64,000 nucleotides of DNA, taken from contig NZ_JAGGKV010000016.1 of the NCBI RefSeq assembly GCF_017874035.1, forward strand, positions 1-64,000, in the 5' to 3' direction. Source of the stretch: Paenibacillus aceris. Its GTDB lineage: Bacteria; Bacillota; Bacilli; Paenibacillales; NBRC-103111. The notes under the pieces were generated by a model. It did not search any database. It had not been told where the DNA came from and saw nothing but the letters and a program-made list of their open reading frames with translations. Of the stretch, positions 15,558-24,672 are shown piece by piece. The translations under genes and the position numbers were made by a program. The stretch's first letter is position 1; each line of letters begins with the position of its first letter.

Positions 15558-16694
15558 ATGAAACGTTTGAAAGTCATTACGATCTTCGGTACTAGACCTG
15601 AAGCAATTAAGATGGCTCCGCTGATTAAGGAGCTGGAGAAGCATCCGGAGCATATCGAGTCTCTCGTTTGCGTAACGGCACAGCATCGCCAGATGTTGGA
15701 TCAGGTGCTCGACATTTTCAAAATCACACCGGATTATGACTTGAATGTCATGAAAGACCGCCAGACGCTGAATGAAATTACAATGCGCGTGCTGCAGGGC
15801 TTGGAGCCTGTCTTCCAAGAAGCGAAGCCTGACTTGATTCTCGTGCACGGCGATACGCTGACTACATTCCTTGCGAGCTATGCGGCGTTTATGCAGCAAA
15901 TTCAAGTTGGACATGTCGAGGCGGGTCTTCGTACGTGGAACAAAATGTCGCCGTATCCGGAAGAGATGAACCGTCAATTGACGGGCGTTTTGGCTGATTT
16001 GCATTTTGCTCCTACTCAGCAATCGGCTGACAACCTGCGCAAAGAAAATAAATCGGAATCTCAAATCTATGTAACTGGTAATACTGTTACGGATGTTTTC
16101 CAATACACGGTGCAAGAATCTTTTGAACACCCTGTTCTGGAGTGGGCAGCGGGCCGCAAGCTGATCTTGATGACAGCGCATCGCCGTGAAGCTCAAGGAG
16201 AGCCGCACCGTCAAATTTTCCGTGCAGTGAAGCGTATTGCGGATGAGTTCGAAGATATTGCGATCGTCTATCCCGTGCATCCGAGCCCTGCCGTCAAAGA
16301 GCCTGCGCATGAAATCTTGGGCAACCACCCGCGCATTAAGCTGGTAGAACCATTCGACGCCAGTGAGTTCCATAACTTCTATCCGAAAACGCATATGATT
16401 CTGACAGACTCCGGCGGTCTTCAAGAAGAAGCGCCATCCTTTGGCGTGCCGGTGCTTGTGCTTCGTGATACGACAGAGCGTCCGGAAGGCATTCAAGCGG
16501 GCACTTTGGAGCTGGTTGGAACGAGCGAGGAGAAGGTTTACGAGCGAGCTCGCGCGTTGCTAACAGATCCAGATTTATACAATAAAATGAGCCAAGCCGC
16601 TAACCCTTACGGAGACGGTAAAGCATCTCAAAGAATCGTTCAAGCCATTCTGCATCACTTCGGCAGGGTCTCTGAACGGCCTGAAACATTCTAA
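15558..16694 (+). CDS. wecB: UDP-N-acetylglucosamine 2-epimerase (non-hydrolysing)
   Basis: Interconverts UDP-GlcNAc and UDP-ManNAc (MnaA in Bacillus). The 378-residue protein has the family start KVITIFGTRPEAIKMAPLI, the VHGDTLTTF and VGHVEAGLRTW blocks, and LTDSGGLQEEAPSFGVPVLVLRDTTERPEG. UDP-ManNAc is the donor used by TagA-type transferases, so this gene should feed the wall-polymer genes near 53-55 kb. Its sequence lacks a signal or membrane segment. A terminator follows it and the ATP synthase promoter comes next. Confidence 0.95.
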   Translation: MKRLKVITIFGTRPEAIKMAPLIKELEKHPEHIESLVCVTAQHRQMLDQVLDIFKITPDYDLNVMKDRQTLNEITMRVLQGLEPVFQEAKPDLILVHGDTLTTFLASYAAFMQQIQVGHVEAGLRTWNKMSPYPEEMNRQLTGVLADLHFAPTQQSADNLRKENKSESQIYVTGNTVTDVFQYTVQESFEHPVLEWAAGRKLILMTAHRREAQGEPHRQIFRAVKRIADEFEDIAIVYPVHPSPAVKEPAHEILGNHPRIKLVEPFDASEFHNFYPKTHMILTDSGGLQEEAPSFGVPVLVLRDTTERPEGIQAGTLELVGTSEEKVYERARALLTDPDLYNKMSQAANPYGDGKASQRIVQAILHHFGRVSERPETF

Positions 16695-16756
16695 CCGTGA
16701 CAAAATCATGACAAACGCTACAGCGTACAGTTCGACTGTTTGGTTTGGAAACTCGC

Positions 16757-16789
16757 AAACCCTAGAGCCGCAAGGCTCTGAGGGGTTTT
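16757..16789 (+). terminator. Terminator after wecB
   Basis: AAACCC-AGAGCC, a GCAA loop, GGCTCT-GGGGTTTT. A stable stem ending in T's, ahead of the atp promoter. Confidence 0.75.
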
Positions 16790-16818
16790 GGGCGGTGAGG
16801 ACTGTTAAGTTTCGTCAA

Positions 16819-16848
16819 TTGACAAAACTCGCATGGCTTCGATACAAT
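16819..16848 (+). promoter_or_regulatory. SigA promoter of the ATP synthase operon
   Basis: Perfect TTGACA (16819-16824), 18 bases, TACAAT (16843-16848). No other clear promoter is seen until after atpC. Confidence 0.8.
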
Positions 16849-16918
16849 AAATGAGGATTCGTAGCACTATGTCTACGAAACAGGTTTTCTTCAGTGGAAA
16901 GCCTTCAGGAGGGATGCT

Positions 16919-17140
16919 ATGAAACGGCAAAATCCCAATGATAATCCGTGGCGGGCAGTAGCGTTAACTAGTGCGATCGGCATTGACCTTGTAGTATGTT
17001 TAGGAGCCGGATACTTGTTCGGCGATTGGCTGACACGCGTGCTAGGGGGACAATTCTGGTTGTTAGGCGGGTTTTTACTAGGGCTTGTAACCGGAATCAT
17101 TAGCATTTACTTCATGATAAAGCGGTACGGAGGGCTATGA
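16919..17140 (+). CDS. atpZ: AtpZ, small ATP synthase-associated membrane protein
   Basis: 73 residues with two membrane helices (about 14-35 and 45-67) and a short cytoplasmic start, the pattern of the AtpZ/ATPase_gene1 family that heads many atp operons. With AtpI it is thought to form a Mg2+ or Ca2+ channel or to assist assembly. AGGAGGG precedes ATG. Its stop overlaps the atpI start (ATGA). Confidence 0.8.
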   Translation: MKRQNPNDNPWRAVALTSAIGIDLVVCLGAGYLFGDWLTRVLGGQFWLLGGFLLGLVTGIISIYFMIKRYGGL

Positions 17141-17520
17141 TGGATGAATTTTCAGCCACTCTGAAAACGGTTCAAAATGTGTTTCTTTTCTTTTTATCCT
17201 TTTGTTTGGCTGCATGGGCGCTTCTTGTCGATTACCGGGTTTACTTTGCCGGCATTATGCTTGGATCTATGGTGAGCATGATCAATGCCAGGTTCTTGGC
17301 CTGGAAGATTAACAAGTTGGCAGCAGCTGCGATAGAGCAGAAAGGGCGCAAGGTGACCCTAGGTTTTCTGACAAGAGCAGCAATTGCTGGCTTCGCAGGT
17401 TTGGTTGCCGTTCGGTATCCGGAACATGTCGCTTTAACCACGACGATTGTTGGATACTTTTTTGCTCAATTGGCAACACTCGTACTGGGTATTCTTTCTA
17501 TTAGGAAGTCTAAGAAGTAA
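17137..17520 (+). CDS. atpI: ATP synthase subunit I
   Basis: A 127-residue membrane protein with four helices, arranged as two hairpins. AtpI homologues help assemble the c-subunit ring. Sequence similarity in this family is low; the call rests on the position between atpZ and atpB, the length and the helices. The start overlaps the atpZ stop. Confidence 0.85.
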   Translation: MMDEFSATLKTVQNVFLFFLSFCLAAWALLVDYRVYFAGIMLGSMVSMINARFLAWKINKLAAAAIEQKGRKVTLGFLTRAAIAGFAGLVAVRYPEHVALTTTIVGYFFAQLATLVLGILSIRKSKK

Positions 17521-17544
17521 TTCCATTCGATGAAAGGGGTGAAA

Positions 17545-18249
17545 ATGGAAAACATGGAACATCACGTACCAGAATTTGAGTGGTTAGGTATTCACTTCGA
17601 CGCATCAGCTCTTATGATGATCGGAATTACCACTATTATCGTGCTTATCCTTGCAATCGCAGGGGCTAGTCGTGCATCCGTAACGAATCCTTCAAAAATT
17701 CAAAACTTCATGGAATGGACGATTGAGTTTGTAGAAGGCATCATTGGAAGTACGATCGGTTCTAAGCATGGCAAAGGCTTTATCGCGCTTGGTCTTACGC
17801 TCATTATGTACATCTTTATCGGCAACATGCTCGGCCTTCCTTTCTCGATCGTAACGGAAGATCATGTGTCATGGTGGAAATCACCGACGGCTGATATCGC
17901 TGTAACAGGAGCACTAACGGTTATTGTTATCGTACTAAGTCACTACTTAGGTATAACACGTAACACGAAGCATTACTTCGCGCATTACTTTGAGTACAAA
18001 GGGGCAATGTTGATCCTTCATTTAATTGAAGTTGTATCAAAGCCGCTTACGCTCGCTTTCCGTCTTTACGGTAACATTTATGCAGGTGAAATTATGATAT
18101 CTGTCATCATCGGAGCTGGTTGGTTTGGAATTGCGCCTCTCTTCGTATGGCAGGGCTTCAGTGTGTTCGTAGGTGCTATTCAAGCCTTCGTATTCACGAT
18201 GCTGACAATGGTTTATATCTCGCAAACGTTAATCCACGAAGAACATTAA
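17545..18249 (+). CDS. atpB: ATP synthase subunit a
   Basis: The F0 stator subunit forming the two proton half-channels. The 234 residues include the conserved arginine segment KPLTLAFRLYGNIYAGEI and the C-terminal helix pair with GAIQAFVFTMLTMVYISQ. The frame opens at an ATG at 17530, but AAAGGGGTG sits just before the ATG at 17545, which I chose. Confidence 0.97.
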   Translation: MENMEHHVPEFEWLGIHFDASALMMIGITTIIVLILAIAGASRASVTNPSKIQNFMEWTIEFVEGIIGSTIGSKHGKGFIALGLTLIMYIFIGNMLGLPFSIVTEDHVSWWKSPTADIAVTGALTVIVIVLSHYLGITRNTKHYFAHYFEYKGAMLILHLIEVVSKPLTLAFRLYGNIYAGEIMISVIIGAGWFGIAPLFVWQGFSVFVGAIQAFVFTMLTMVYISQTLIHEEH

Positions 18250-18326
18250 AAGTAAGACTTACCTCGGGTAGTCTCGAGTCACTTATACACAAAACAAACC
18301 TAAGAGTTTAAGGGAGGATTTTATCA

Positions 18327-18554
18327 ATGGGAGCAATAGCATTAGTAGCAGCAGGTATCGTATTCGGTTTAGGAGCACTAGGTGCAGGTATTGGTAACGG
18401 TTTGATCGTAGGTCGCGCTTTGGAAGGTATTTCCCGTCAACCAGAACTACGTGGTACGCTTCAAACAACTATGTTTATCGGGGTAGGTCTAGTAGAGGCA
18501 ATGCCGGTCGTTGCATTGGTACTTGCGTTCATCTTTATGGGAAAAGCAGGCTAA
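18327..18554 (+). CDS. atpE: ATP synthase subunit c
   Basis: The rotating proteolipid. 75 residues in two helices, with the ARG-type loop replaced by GRALEGISRQPE and the ion-binding glutamate in VGLVEAMPVV. It lacks the residues that mark Na+-binding rings, so H+ is expected. A GGAGG site precedes ATG. Confidence 0.98.
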   Translation: MGAIALVAAGIVFGLGALGAGIGNGLIVGRALEGISRQPELRGTLQTTMFIGVGLVEAMPVVALVLAFIFMGKAG

Positions 18555-18564
18555 TAAATCGTTC

Positions 18565-18592
18565 GGCGGGGATGGCCACAGGCCACCACGCC
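18565..18592 (+). other. Stable intercistronic hairpin after atpE
   Basis: GGCG...TGGCC and GGCCA...CGCC form a stem with a three-base ACA loop, with one bulge and one mismatch. No T run follows, so it is not a terminator. It may protect the atpE message, whose product is needed in many copies. Confidence 0.4.
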
Positions 18593-18630
18593 TTCGTTTT
18601 GCCCACGTTATCAGAAGGGAGTGACGTTAC

Positions 18631-19116
18631 TTGCATATTGAATGGTCCACATTTTGGATTCAACTTATCGCGTTCTTAATTTTATACGTGCTACTTTCCA
18701 AGTTTGCGTTCGGCCCTCTGTTCGGCATGATGGAGAAACGCAGACAGTTGGTTAAAGATCAAATCCAAACAGCTGAAGCAAGCCGTAAACAAGCCGATCA
18801 ACTGTTAGAGGAACAAAAGCAAGCTCTGCAACAAACACGCAAGGAAGCTTATGAAATCATTGAGCAAGCGAAACAAACAGGCTCTAAACAAGCGGATGAA
18901 ATCGTTCGTGCAGCTGGAGCAGAAGCAGCTCGTCTGAAAGATGAAGCTTTGAAAGATATCGAGAACGAGAAGAACAAAGCGGTTGCCGCACTTCGCAGCC
19001 AAGTTGGCGCGATGTCCGTTCTGATTGCCTCCAAAATTATTGAGAAACAAATCGATGAAAAGTCACAAGAACAATTGGTTGAGCATTACCTCAAAGAGGT
19101 AGGAGGCAACGTATGA
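18631..19116 (+). CDS. atpF: ATP synthase subunit b
   Basis: Peripheral stalk. The 161-residue protein has one N-terminal membrane helix (about 4-26) followed by a long charged coiled coil (30-130). The start is TTG at 18631 with GAAGGGAG ten bases away; no ATG fits better. The stop overlaps the atpH start. Confidence 0.97.
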   Translation: MHIEWSTFWIQLIAFLILYVLLSKFAFGPLFGMMEKRRQLVKDQIQTAEASRKQADQLLEEQKQALQQTRKEAYEIIEQAKQTGSKQADEIVRAAGAEAARLKDEALKDIENEKNKAVAALRSQVGAMSVLIASKIIEKQIDEKSQEQLVEHYLKEVGGNV

Positions 19117-19646
19117 GTGACATCGTCGTAGCGAAGCGTTATGCCAGAGCTCTTTTTGAAGTAGCAAAGGATAAGGGAATCATTTCCCAAGTCGAAGAAG
19201 AGCTGAAATCTGTAGCTAGTGCGATTAGGGACAATGCAGACTTGCAGAAGTTCCTGAACCATCCGAATATCGGGACGACCGTCAAAACGGACCTGCTGAA
19301 GCAGATTTTTGAGGGCAAAGTTTCCGAACCGGTGTGGAACACGCTGCTGGTCTTGATTGATAAAGGAAGACAAGCGATTCTGTCCGCTCTTGTGAGCGAT
19401 TTTGCAAAGATTGCGGATGAGGCGCTTGGACAAGCGAGTGCAACGGTTTATTCTGCTTTTGCGTTGACAGAAGCTCAACAAGCGGAAATTGCATCACATT
19501 TCAGCAAAGTTACGGGAAAAACAATTCGCGTTGCGAGTGTTGTTGAGCCTAAGTTGCTCGGCGGCATCCAAGTGCGTATTGGTGACCGTTTATATGATGG
19601 AAGTTTGGCAGGCAAGTTAGACCGCCTATCCAAAGCTTTGGTTTAA
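19113..19646 (+). CDS. atpH: ATP synthase subunit delta
   Basis: Links the peripheral stalk to the top of F1. 177 residues with the family start VAKRYARALFEVAK and the end LLGGIQVRIGDRLYDGSLAGKLDRL. ATGA overlap with atpF. Confidence 0.97.
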   Translation: MSDIVVAKRYARALFEVAKDKGIISQVEEELKSVASAIRDNADLQKFLNHPNIGTTVKTDLLKQIFEGKVSEPVWNTLLVLIDKGRQAILSALVSDFAKIADEALGQASATVYSAFALTEAQQAEIASHFSKVTGKTIRVASVVEPKLLGGIQVRIGDRLYDGSLAGKLDRLSKALV

Positions 19647-19679
19647 AAACAAGCACTGTAAGAATAGGGGTGACGTTCG

Positions 19680-21194
19680 TTGAGTATCAAACCTGAAGAA
19701 ATCAGCTCATTGATTAAACAACAGATTGAAAACTATAAATCCGATATGCAAGTGGTTGACGTAGGTACAGTCATTCAAGTCGGGGACGGTATCGCTCGTG
19801 CTCATGGTTTGGAAAACGTAATGGCAGGCGAACTGCTTGAGTTTTCAAATGGCGTTTTGGGCTACGCGTTTAACCTTGAAGAAAGCAACGTAGGTATCGT
19901 TATTCTCGGACCTTACAAAGATATCCGTGAAGGCGATCCAGTAAAACGCACAGGACGTATCATGGAGGTTCCTGTAGGGGAAGCTCTGCTCGGCCGTGTC
20001 GTTAACTCCTTGGGTCAACCAGTCGATGGTCAAGGTCCAATTGCTACAACAGAATTCCGCCCTGTAGAGAACATGGCTCCAGGCGTTATGGCTCGTAAAT
20101 CCGTTCATGAGCCAATGCAAACTGGTATCAAAGCGATTGACGCGATGGTTCCAGTTGGCCGTGGTCAACGTGAGTTGATCATCGGTGACCGTCAAACAGG
20201 TAAAACAGCGATTGCGATCGATGCGATCCTGAACCAAAAAGGCAACGGCGTTAAATGTATCTATGTTGCTATCGGTCAAAAACAATCCACAGTCGTAGGC
20301 GTTGTTGAAAAACTTCGTGCTGCGGGCGCTTTGGAATATACAATCGTTGTAACAGCATCTGCTTCCGAGCCTTCACCAATGCTTTGGTTGGCTCCATACT
20401 CAGGCTGTGCAATGGGCGAGTACTTCATGTACAAAGGCGAGCACGTATTGATCGTATACGATGACTTGTCCAAACAAGCCGCTGCATACCGTGAGTTGTC
20501 CCTCTTGCTGCGTCGTCCACCAGGTCGCGAAGCATACCCAGGTGACGTATTCTACTTGCACTCCCGTTTGCTGGAGCGCGCTGCGAAATTGAACGATGAG
20601 CTAGGTGGCGGTTCGATTACTGCACTTCCTTTCATTGAGACACAAGCGGGCGATATCTCCGCATACATTCCAACGAACGTAATTTCGATTACGGACGGTC
20701 AAATCTTCCTTGAGTCCGACCTGTTCTACTCCGGTCAGCGTCCAGCGGTTAACGTTGGTAACTCTGTATCCCGTGTAGGGGGCTCCGCTCAAACGAAAGC
20801 AATGAAAAAAGTTGCCGGTACACTGCGTGTAGACTTGGCTCAATACCGTGAGCTTGCTGCATTCGCAGCGTTCGGATCCGATCTTGATAAAGCAACAAAA
20901 GCCCGCCTCGATCGCGGGGTTCGCACACTCGAAATCTTGAAGCAAGGCGTGCATCAACCGCTTTCTCTTGAGAAACAAGTTTGCTCCCTGTACACGGTCG
21001 TTAAAGGCCACCTAGATGACATTCCAGTACAAGACGTTACTCGTTTTGAAGCCCAATTCTTGGCTTACCTGGAAACCAATCGTTCGGAAATTTTGAACAG
21101 CATTCGTGATACCAAAGATATTACTGCGGATAACGACAAAGCGCTGGTTGATGCAATCAACACGTTCAAAAAGAGCTTCGCAGTTTCTGAATAA
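19680..21194 (+). CDS. atpA: ATP synthase subunit alpha
   Basis: F1 non-catalytic nucleotide-binding subunit, 504 residues, Walker A GDRQTGKTA and the ALEYTIVV and PGREAYPGDVFYLHSRLLERAAK blocks. The start is TTG with GGGGTGA upstream. Synthesises ATP with beta. Confidence 0.98.
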   Translation: MSIKPEEISSLIKQQIENYKSDMQVVDVGTVIQVGDGIARAHGLENVMAGELLEFSNGVLGYAFNLEESNVGIVILGPYKDIREGDPVKRTGRIMEVPVGEALLGRVVNSLGQPVDGQGPIATTEFRPVENMAPGVMARKSVHEPMQTGIKAIDAMVPVGRGQRELIIGDRQTGKTAIAIDAILNQKGNGVKCIYVAIGQKQSTVVGVVEKLRAAGALEYTIVVTASASEPSPMLWLAPYSGCAMGEYFMYKGEHVLIVYDDLSKQAAAYRELSLLLRRPPGREAYPGDVFYLHSRLLERAAKLNDELGGGSITALPFIETQAGDISAYIPTNVISITDGQIFLESDLFYSGQRPAVNVGNSVSRVGGSAQTKAMKKVAGTLRVDLAQYRELAAFAAFGSDLDKATKARLDRGVRTLEILKQGVHQPLSLEKQVCSLYTVVKGHLDDIPVQDVTRFEAQFLAYLETNRSEILNSIRDTKDITADNDKALVDAINTFKKSFAVSE

Positions 21195-21324
21195 AATTTG
21201 AATACCTGAGCTTTTCCTCATGAAAAGCCAGGTACTCCGTTTATGCCTGAGATTGGGTGTAAGTTGCCTGAGATCAGGCCTTCGAATGAAGGCTTTCCAA
21301 AGCCTCAAAAGAGAGGTGACAGGT
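21195..21324 (+). other. Hairpin-rich gap between atpA and atpG
   Basis: Within 130 bases are GCCTGAGATCAGGC and GCCTTCGAATGAAGGC, two adjacent perfect inverted repeats, and a ribosome binding site for atpG. No T run follows, so transcription should continue. A role in mRNA processing or stability is possible. Confidence 0.4.
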
Positions 21325-22182
21325 ATGGCAAAAGGAATGCGCGAGATTAAGCGCCAAATCAAATCGACACAAAACACGAAGCAAATTACGCGCGCGATGG
21401 AAATGGTCGCAGCAGCGAACTTGCGTCGAGCTCAGCAAGCTGCGGAAGCGGCTCGTCCTTACTCGGATAAGCTGAAAGAAGTAGTTGCTAGCATCGCTGC
21501 AGGCTCCAAAGGTGTGAAGCATCCAATGCTGCAAACTCGCGATGTGAAGAAAACCGCTTACTTGGTTATCACTTCGGATCGTGGTTTGGCTGGAGGCTAC
21601 AACGCGAACGTATTGCGGAAGGCTATGACGGAGATTCGCGAAAGACATCAATCCGCGTCGGAATATGCAGTTTTTGTAATCGGACGTAAAGGTAGCAATT
21701 TCTTCAAGAAACGCAATGTCCAGATCGTTCAAGAAGTTACAGGACTTCCGGATTCTCCGAAGTTCTCGGATATTAAATCAATAGCGGCTTCTGCAGTTGC
21801 TAATTTTGAGAATGGCTCGTACGATCAATTGTTCTTGGTGTACAACAAATTCCAAAATGCAATCAGTCAGATACCAACCATGGTTCGCTTGCTTCCTATG
21901 GAGGATGTAAAAGGTGCTTCAACGGCTAGTTACGAGTATGAGCCGTCAGCGGAAGGCGTTCTAGAAGTGCTGCTGCCTAAATATGCGGAAACGATTATTT
22001 ACAGCGCAGTATTGGAAGGTAAAGCAAGTGAGTTCGGAGCGAGAATGACAGCGATGAACTCCGCAACGAAAAATGCAACGAAGATGATCAGCAGCTACAC
22101 ATTAGCATACAACCGTGCACGTCAAGCTGCCATTACGCAAGAAATTGCGGAAATCGTCAGCGGCGCGAACGCGAACGCTTAA
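21325..22182 (+). CDS. atpG: ATP synthase subunit gamma
   Basis: Central rotating shaft, 285 residues. The family start MAKGMREIKRQIKSTQNTKQ is at 21325, after GAGAGGTG. The frame runs back to an ATG at 21220, but those 35 codons match nothing in the family and include the hairpins of the gap. The C-terminal NATKMISSYTLAYNRARQAAITQEI block is intact. Confidence 0.98.
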   Translation: MAKGMREIKRQIKSTQNTKQITRAMEMVAAANLRRAQQAAEAARPYSDKLKEVVASIAAGSKGVKHPMLQTRDVKKTAYLVITSDRGLAGGYNANVLRKAMTEIRERHQSASEYAVFVIGRKGSNFFKKRNVQIVQEVTGLPDSPKFSDIKSIAASAVANFENGSYDQLFLVYNKFQNAISQIPTMVRLLPMEDVKGASTASYEYEPSAEGVLEVLLPKYAETIIYSAVLEGKASEFGARMTAMNSATKNATKMISSYTLAYNRARQAAITQEIAEIVSGANANA

Positions 22183-22231
22183 TTGATAAAACGCCTCGTT
22201 TAGAGGCGAAGCTTTTCTTAGGAGGGAAACC

Positions 22232-23629
22232 ATGAGCAAAGGGCGCGTTGTGAATATTACAGGGCCTGTCGTCGACATTGAGTTCGGACGCGGACAACTC
22301 CCTGAAATTCTGAATGCAATCAAGATTGAAAAAAATGAAGGCGGACAATCGGTTACGATTACGGTTGAAGCGGCGGTTCACCTTGGTGACAACCTCGTTC
22401 GTTGCGTAGCGATGTCTTCCACGGACGGACTTGTGCGTGGCGCTGAAGCTACTGACACAGGAGTTCCAATTACTGTACCTGTAGGCGCAGCAACATTGGG
22501 TCGCGTGTTCAACGTAGTTGGAGATCCTATCGACGGTATCGAAACGGTTGACCGTACATTGACTAGTCCAATTCATAAAGAAGCTCCTGCTTTCGAGAAC
22601 TTGTCCACGAAATCGGAAGTTCTTGAAACAGGTATTAAAGTTATTGACCTTATGGCTCCTTACGCAAAAGGTGGTAAAATCGGTCTCTTCGGCGGTGCGG
22701 GTGTAGGTAAAACCGTAACGATGCAAGAGTTGATCCACAACATCGCGCAAGAGCACGGCGGTATCTCCGTTTTCGCAGGCGTTGGCGAGCGTACTCGTGA
22801 AGGTAATGACCTTTACCACGAGATGAAAGACTCCGGCGTTATCGAGAAAACAGCGATGGTATTCGGTCAAATGAACGAGCCTCCTGGTGCGCGTCTTCGT
22901 GTTGCCTTGACTGGTTTGACAATGGCTGAATATTTCCGTGATGTTGAAGGCAGAGACGTTCTTCTGTTCGTCGACAACATCTTCCGTTTCACACAAGCAG
23001 GTTCCGAGGTTTCGGCTTTGCTTGGTCGTATGCCATCTGCGGTAGGTTACCAACCGACTTTGGCTACAGAAATGGGTCAATTGCAAGAGCGTATTACATC
23101 CACGAAAAAAGGTTCCGTAACATCGATTCAAGCGATTTACGTTCCTGCGGATGACTATACGGATCCAGCTCCAGCTACAGCGTTCGCTCACTTAGACGCG
23201 ACAACGAACTTGGAGCGTAGTATCGCGGCTGCGGGTATTTTCCCAGCGGTAGATCCACTTGCTTCCTCTTCCCGTATCTTGACGCCAGAAATTTTGGGCG
23301 AAGAGCACTATAAAGTAGCACAAGGTGTTAAACAAGTTCTTCAACGTTACAAAGAGCTTCTGGATATCATCGCGATCTTGGGTATGGATGAGTTGTCCGA
23401 TGAGGATAAACTGGTTGTTACCCGTGCGCGTCGTCTCCGTCTGTTCTTGTCTCAGCCGCTTCACGTTGCTGAGCCGTTCAACGGTTTCCCGGGCTTGTAT
23501 GTTCCATTGAAAGAAACTGTGCGCAGCTTCAAAGAAGTTCTTGAAGGTAAGCACGACAACCTTCCTGAAGTAGCGTTCCACAACGTAGGTACGATTGAGG
23601 ACGCAATCGAGAAAGCGAAAACGCTGTAA
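22232..23629 (+). CDS. atpD: ATP synthase subunit beta
   Basis: Catalytic subunit, 465 residues, with Walker A GGAGVGKTV, the catalytic GERTREGNDLY, Walker B LLFVDNIFRF and the DELSDED region that engages gamma. AGGAGGG precedes ATG. Confidence 0.99.
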   Translation: MSKGRVVNITGPVVDIEFGRGQLPEILNAIKIEKNEGGQSVTITVEAAVHLGDNLVRCVAMSSTDGLVRGAEATDTGVPITVPVGAATLGRVFNVVGDPIDGIETVDRTLTSPIHKEAPAFENLSTKSEVLETGIKVIDLMAPYAKGGKIGLFGGAGVGKTVTMQELIHNIAQEHGGISVFAGVGERTREGNDLYHEMKDSGVIEKTAMVFGQMNEPPGARLRVALTGLTMAEYFRDVEGRDVLLFVDNIFRFTQAGSEVSALLGRMPSAVGYQPTLATEMGQLQERITSTKKGSVTSIQAIYVPADDYTDPAPATAFAHLDATTNLERSIAAAGIFPAVDPLASSSRILTPEILGEEHYKVAQGVKQVLQRYKELLDIIAILGMDELSDEDKLVVTRARRLRLFLSQPLHVAEPFNGFPGLYVPLKETVRSFKEVLEGKHDNLPEVAFHNVGTIEDAIEKAKTL

Positions 23630-23675
23630 GGTTACCTTTGGTAAACTTCGCGTTAGCTGAGGAAGGAGAATCCAA

Positions 23676-24080
23676 GTGAGTACATTCCTACTTGAAATTG
23701 TTACTCCTGAGCGCAAAGTGTACGCTGAACAAGTGAACATGGTTGTGGCAAAGGGTGTTGCAGGGGAGCTTGGGATTCTGCCGAACCACATTCCACTCGT
23801 GACTCCACTAAAAATCAGCTCGATTACTGTGAAGAAGCAGGGCTCCAAAGACGAGATCATCGCAGTGAACGGCGGTTTTATGGAAGTGCGTAAGGACAAA
23901 GTGGTTATACTGGCGGAAAGCGCCGAGCTGCCAGAACAAATCGATGTGGATCGTGCGAGAGCAGCGAAAGAACGTGCGGAGAAACGTCTTGCGGAATCTA
24001 AGCAAGATAACGTTGATTTCAAACGTGCGGAAGCCGCTTTGCAAAGAGCATTGAACCGGATCAGCGTATCCGGCAAATAA
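23676..24080 (+). CDS. atpC: ATP synthase subunit epsilon
   Basis: 134 residues: an N-terminal beta sandwich (1-85) with VAKGVAGELGILPNHIPLVTPL, and a C-terminal helical pair (90-130) that can inhibit F1. GTG start with GGAAGGAG. Last gene of the operon. Confidence 0.97.
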   Translation: MSTFLLEIVTPERKVYAEQVNMVVAKGVAGELGILPNHIPLVTPLKISSITVKKQGSKDEIIAVNGGFMEVRKDKVVILAESAELPEQIDVDRARAAKERAEKRLAESKQDNVDFKRAEAALQRALNRISVSGK

Positions 24081-24087
24081 TAGATTC

Positions 24088-24123
24088 AAAAAGCGAAGGA
24101 ACTCCGGTTCCCTCGCTTTTTTT
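24088..24123 (+). terminator. Terminator of the ATP synthase operon
   Basis: AAAAAGCGA...GGAAC pairs with GGTTCC...TCGCTTTTT, ending in seven T's. Confidence 0.85.
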
Positions 24124-24200
24124 ATACGTTTGAGTAATTTATGATAATTATGGAAAATCTACTCACTAGGTATGAAAAAAGGGGGGCTTGGAATTAGTCA

Positions 24201-24229
24201 TCGACGCCCAAAAGGACTTTTGGTATAAT
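24201..24229 (+). promoter_or_regulatory. Candidate promoter of the nuo operon
   Basis: TCGACG (24201-24206), 17 bases, perfect TATAAT (24224-24229). The leader to nuoA is about 68 bases. Confidence 0.6.
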
Positions 24230-24303
24230 ATTGAAGGTGAATATTACCAAATGGAAATAGGTGAATATCAAAAGTAAATAGGAATGGAGGCGGTTACATT
24301 CAG

Positions 24304-24672
24304 ATGATGTATACAAATAACTATGTAATCGTAGCGATTTTTCTAGGGTTAGGTATTTTCCTCCCGGTGGCAGCGCTTACGATAGGCAAATGGTTAAGGC
24401 CTAGTAAACCCGTCGTGGAGAAATATACGACGTATGAGAGTGGGAACGAGCCTGTAGGTGAGGGACAAATCCGGTTTAACATTCGATATTATTTATTTGC
24501 TTTGATGTTTGTCATCTTTGATGTAGAGACTGTGTTCCTGTATCCATGGGCTGTGGCTTTTAATCAGCTTGGATTGTTCGCCTTAGTGGAAATGTGTATT
24601 TTTGTAGCCTTGCTAGCCATAGGATTAATATACGCTTGGAAGAAGAAGGTGCTGCAATGGACTTCAGTTTAG
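24304..24672 (+). CDS. nuoA: Complex I subunit A
   Basis: 122 residues, three membrane helices; the loop contains YESGNEPVGEGQIRFNIRYYLFAL, the family signature (spread over residues 41-65). The GGAGG before it is 13 bases from ATG, longer than usual. First gene of nuoABCDHIJKLMN. It overlaps nuoB. Confidence 0.96.
   Translation: MMYTNNYVIVAIFLGLGIFLPVAALTIGKWLRPSKPVVEKYTTYESGNEPVGEGQIRFNIRYYLFALMFVIFDVETVFLYPWAVAFNQLGLFALVEMCIFVALLAIGLIYAWKKKVLQWTSV

Noticed and set aside
15375..16496. Minus-strand open frame of 373 codons
   Set aside because: It lies opposite upp and wecB, both clearly real, has no ribosome binding site, and its composition (many Arg, His and Leu) is that of a shadow frame.
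21220..21324. 35-codon N-terminal extension of AtpG
   Set aside because: It covers hairpins of the intercistronic gap, has no family similarity, and the ATG at 21325 has a good ribosome binding site.
22157..23191. Minus-strand open frame of 344 codons
   Set aside because: It lies opposite atpD, one of the best conserved genes known. Cys/Arg/Thr-rich translation, no start signal.
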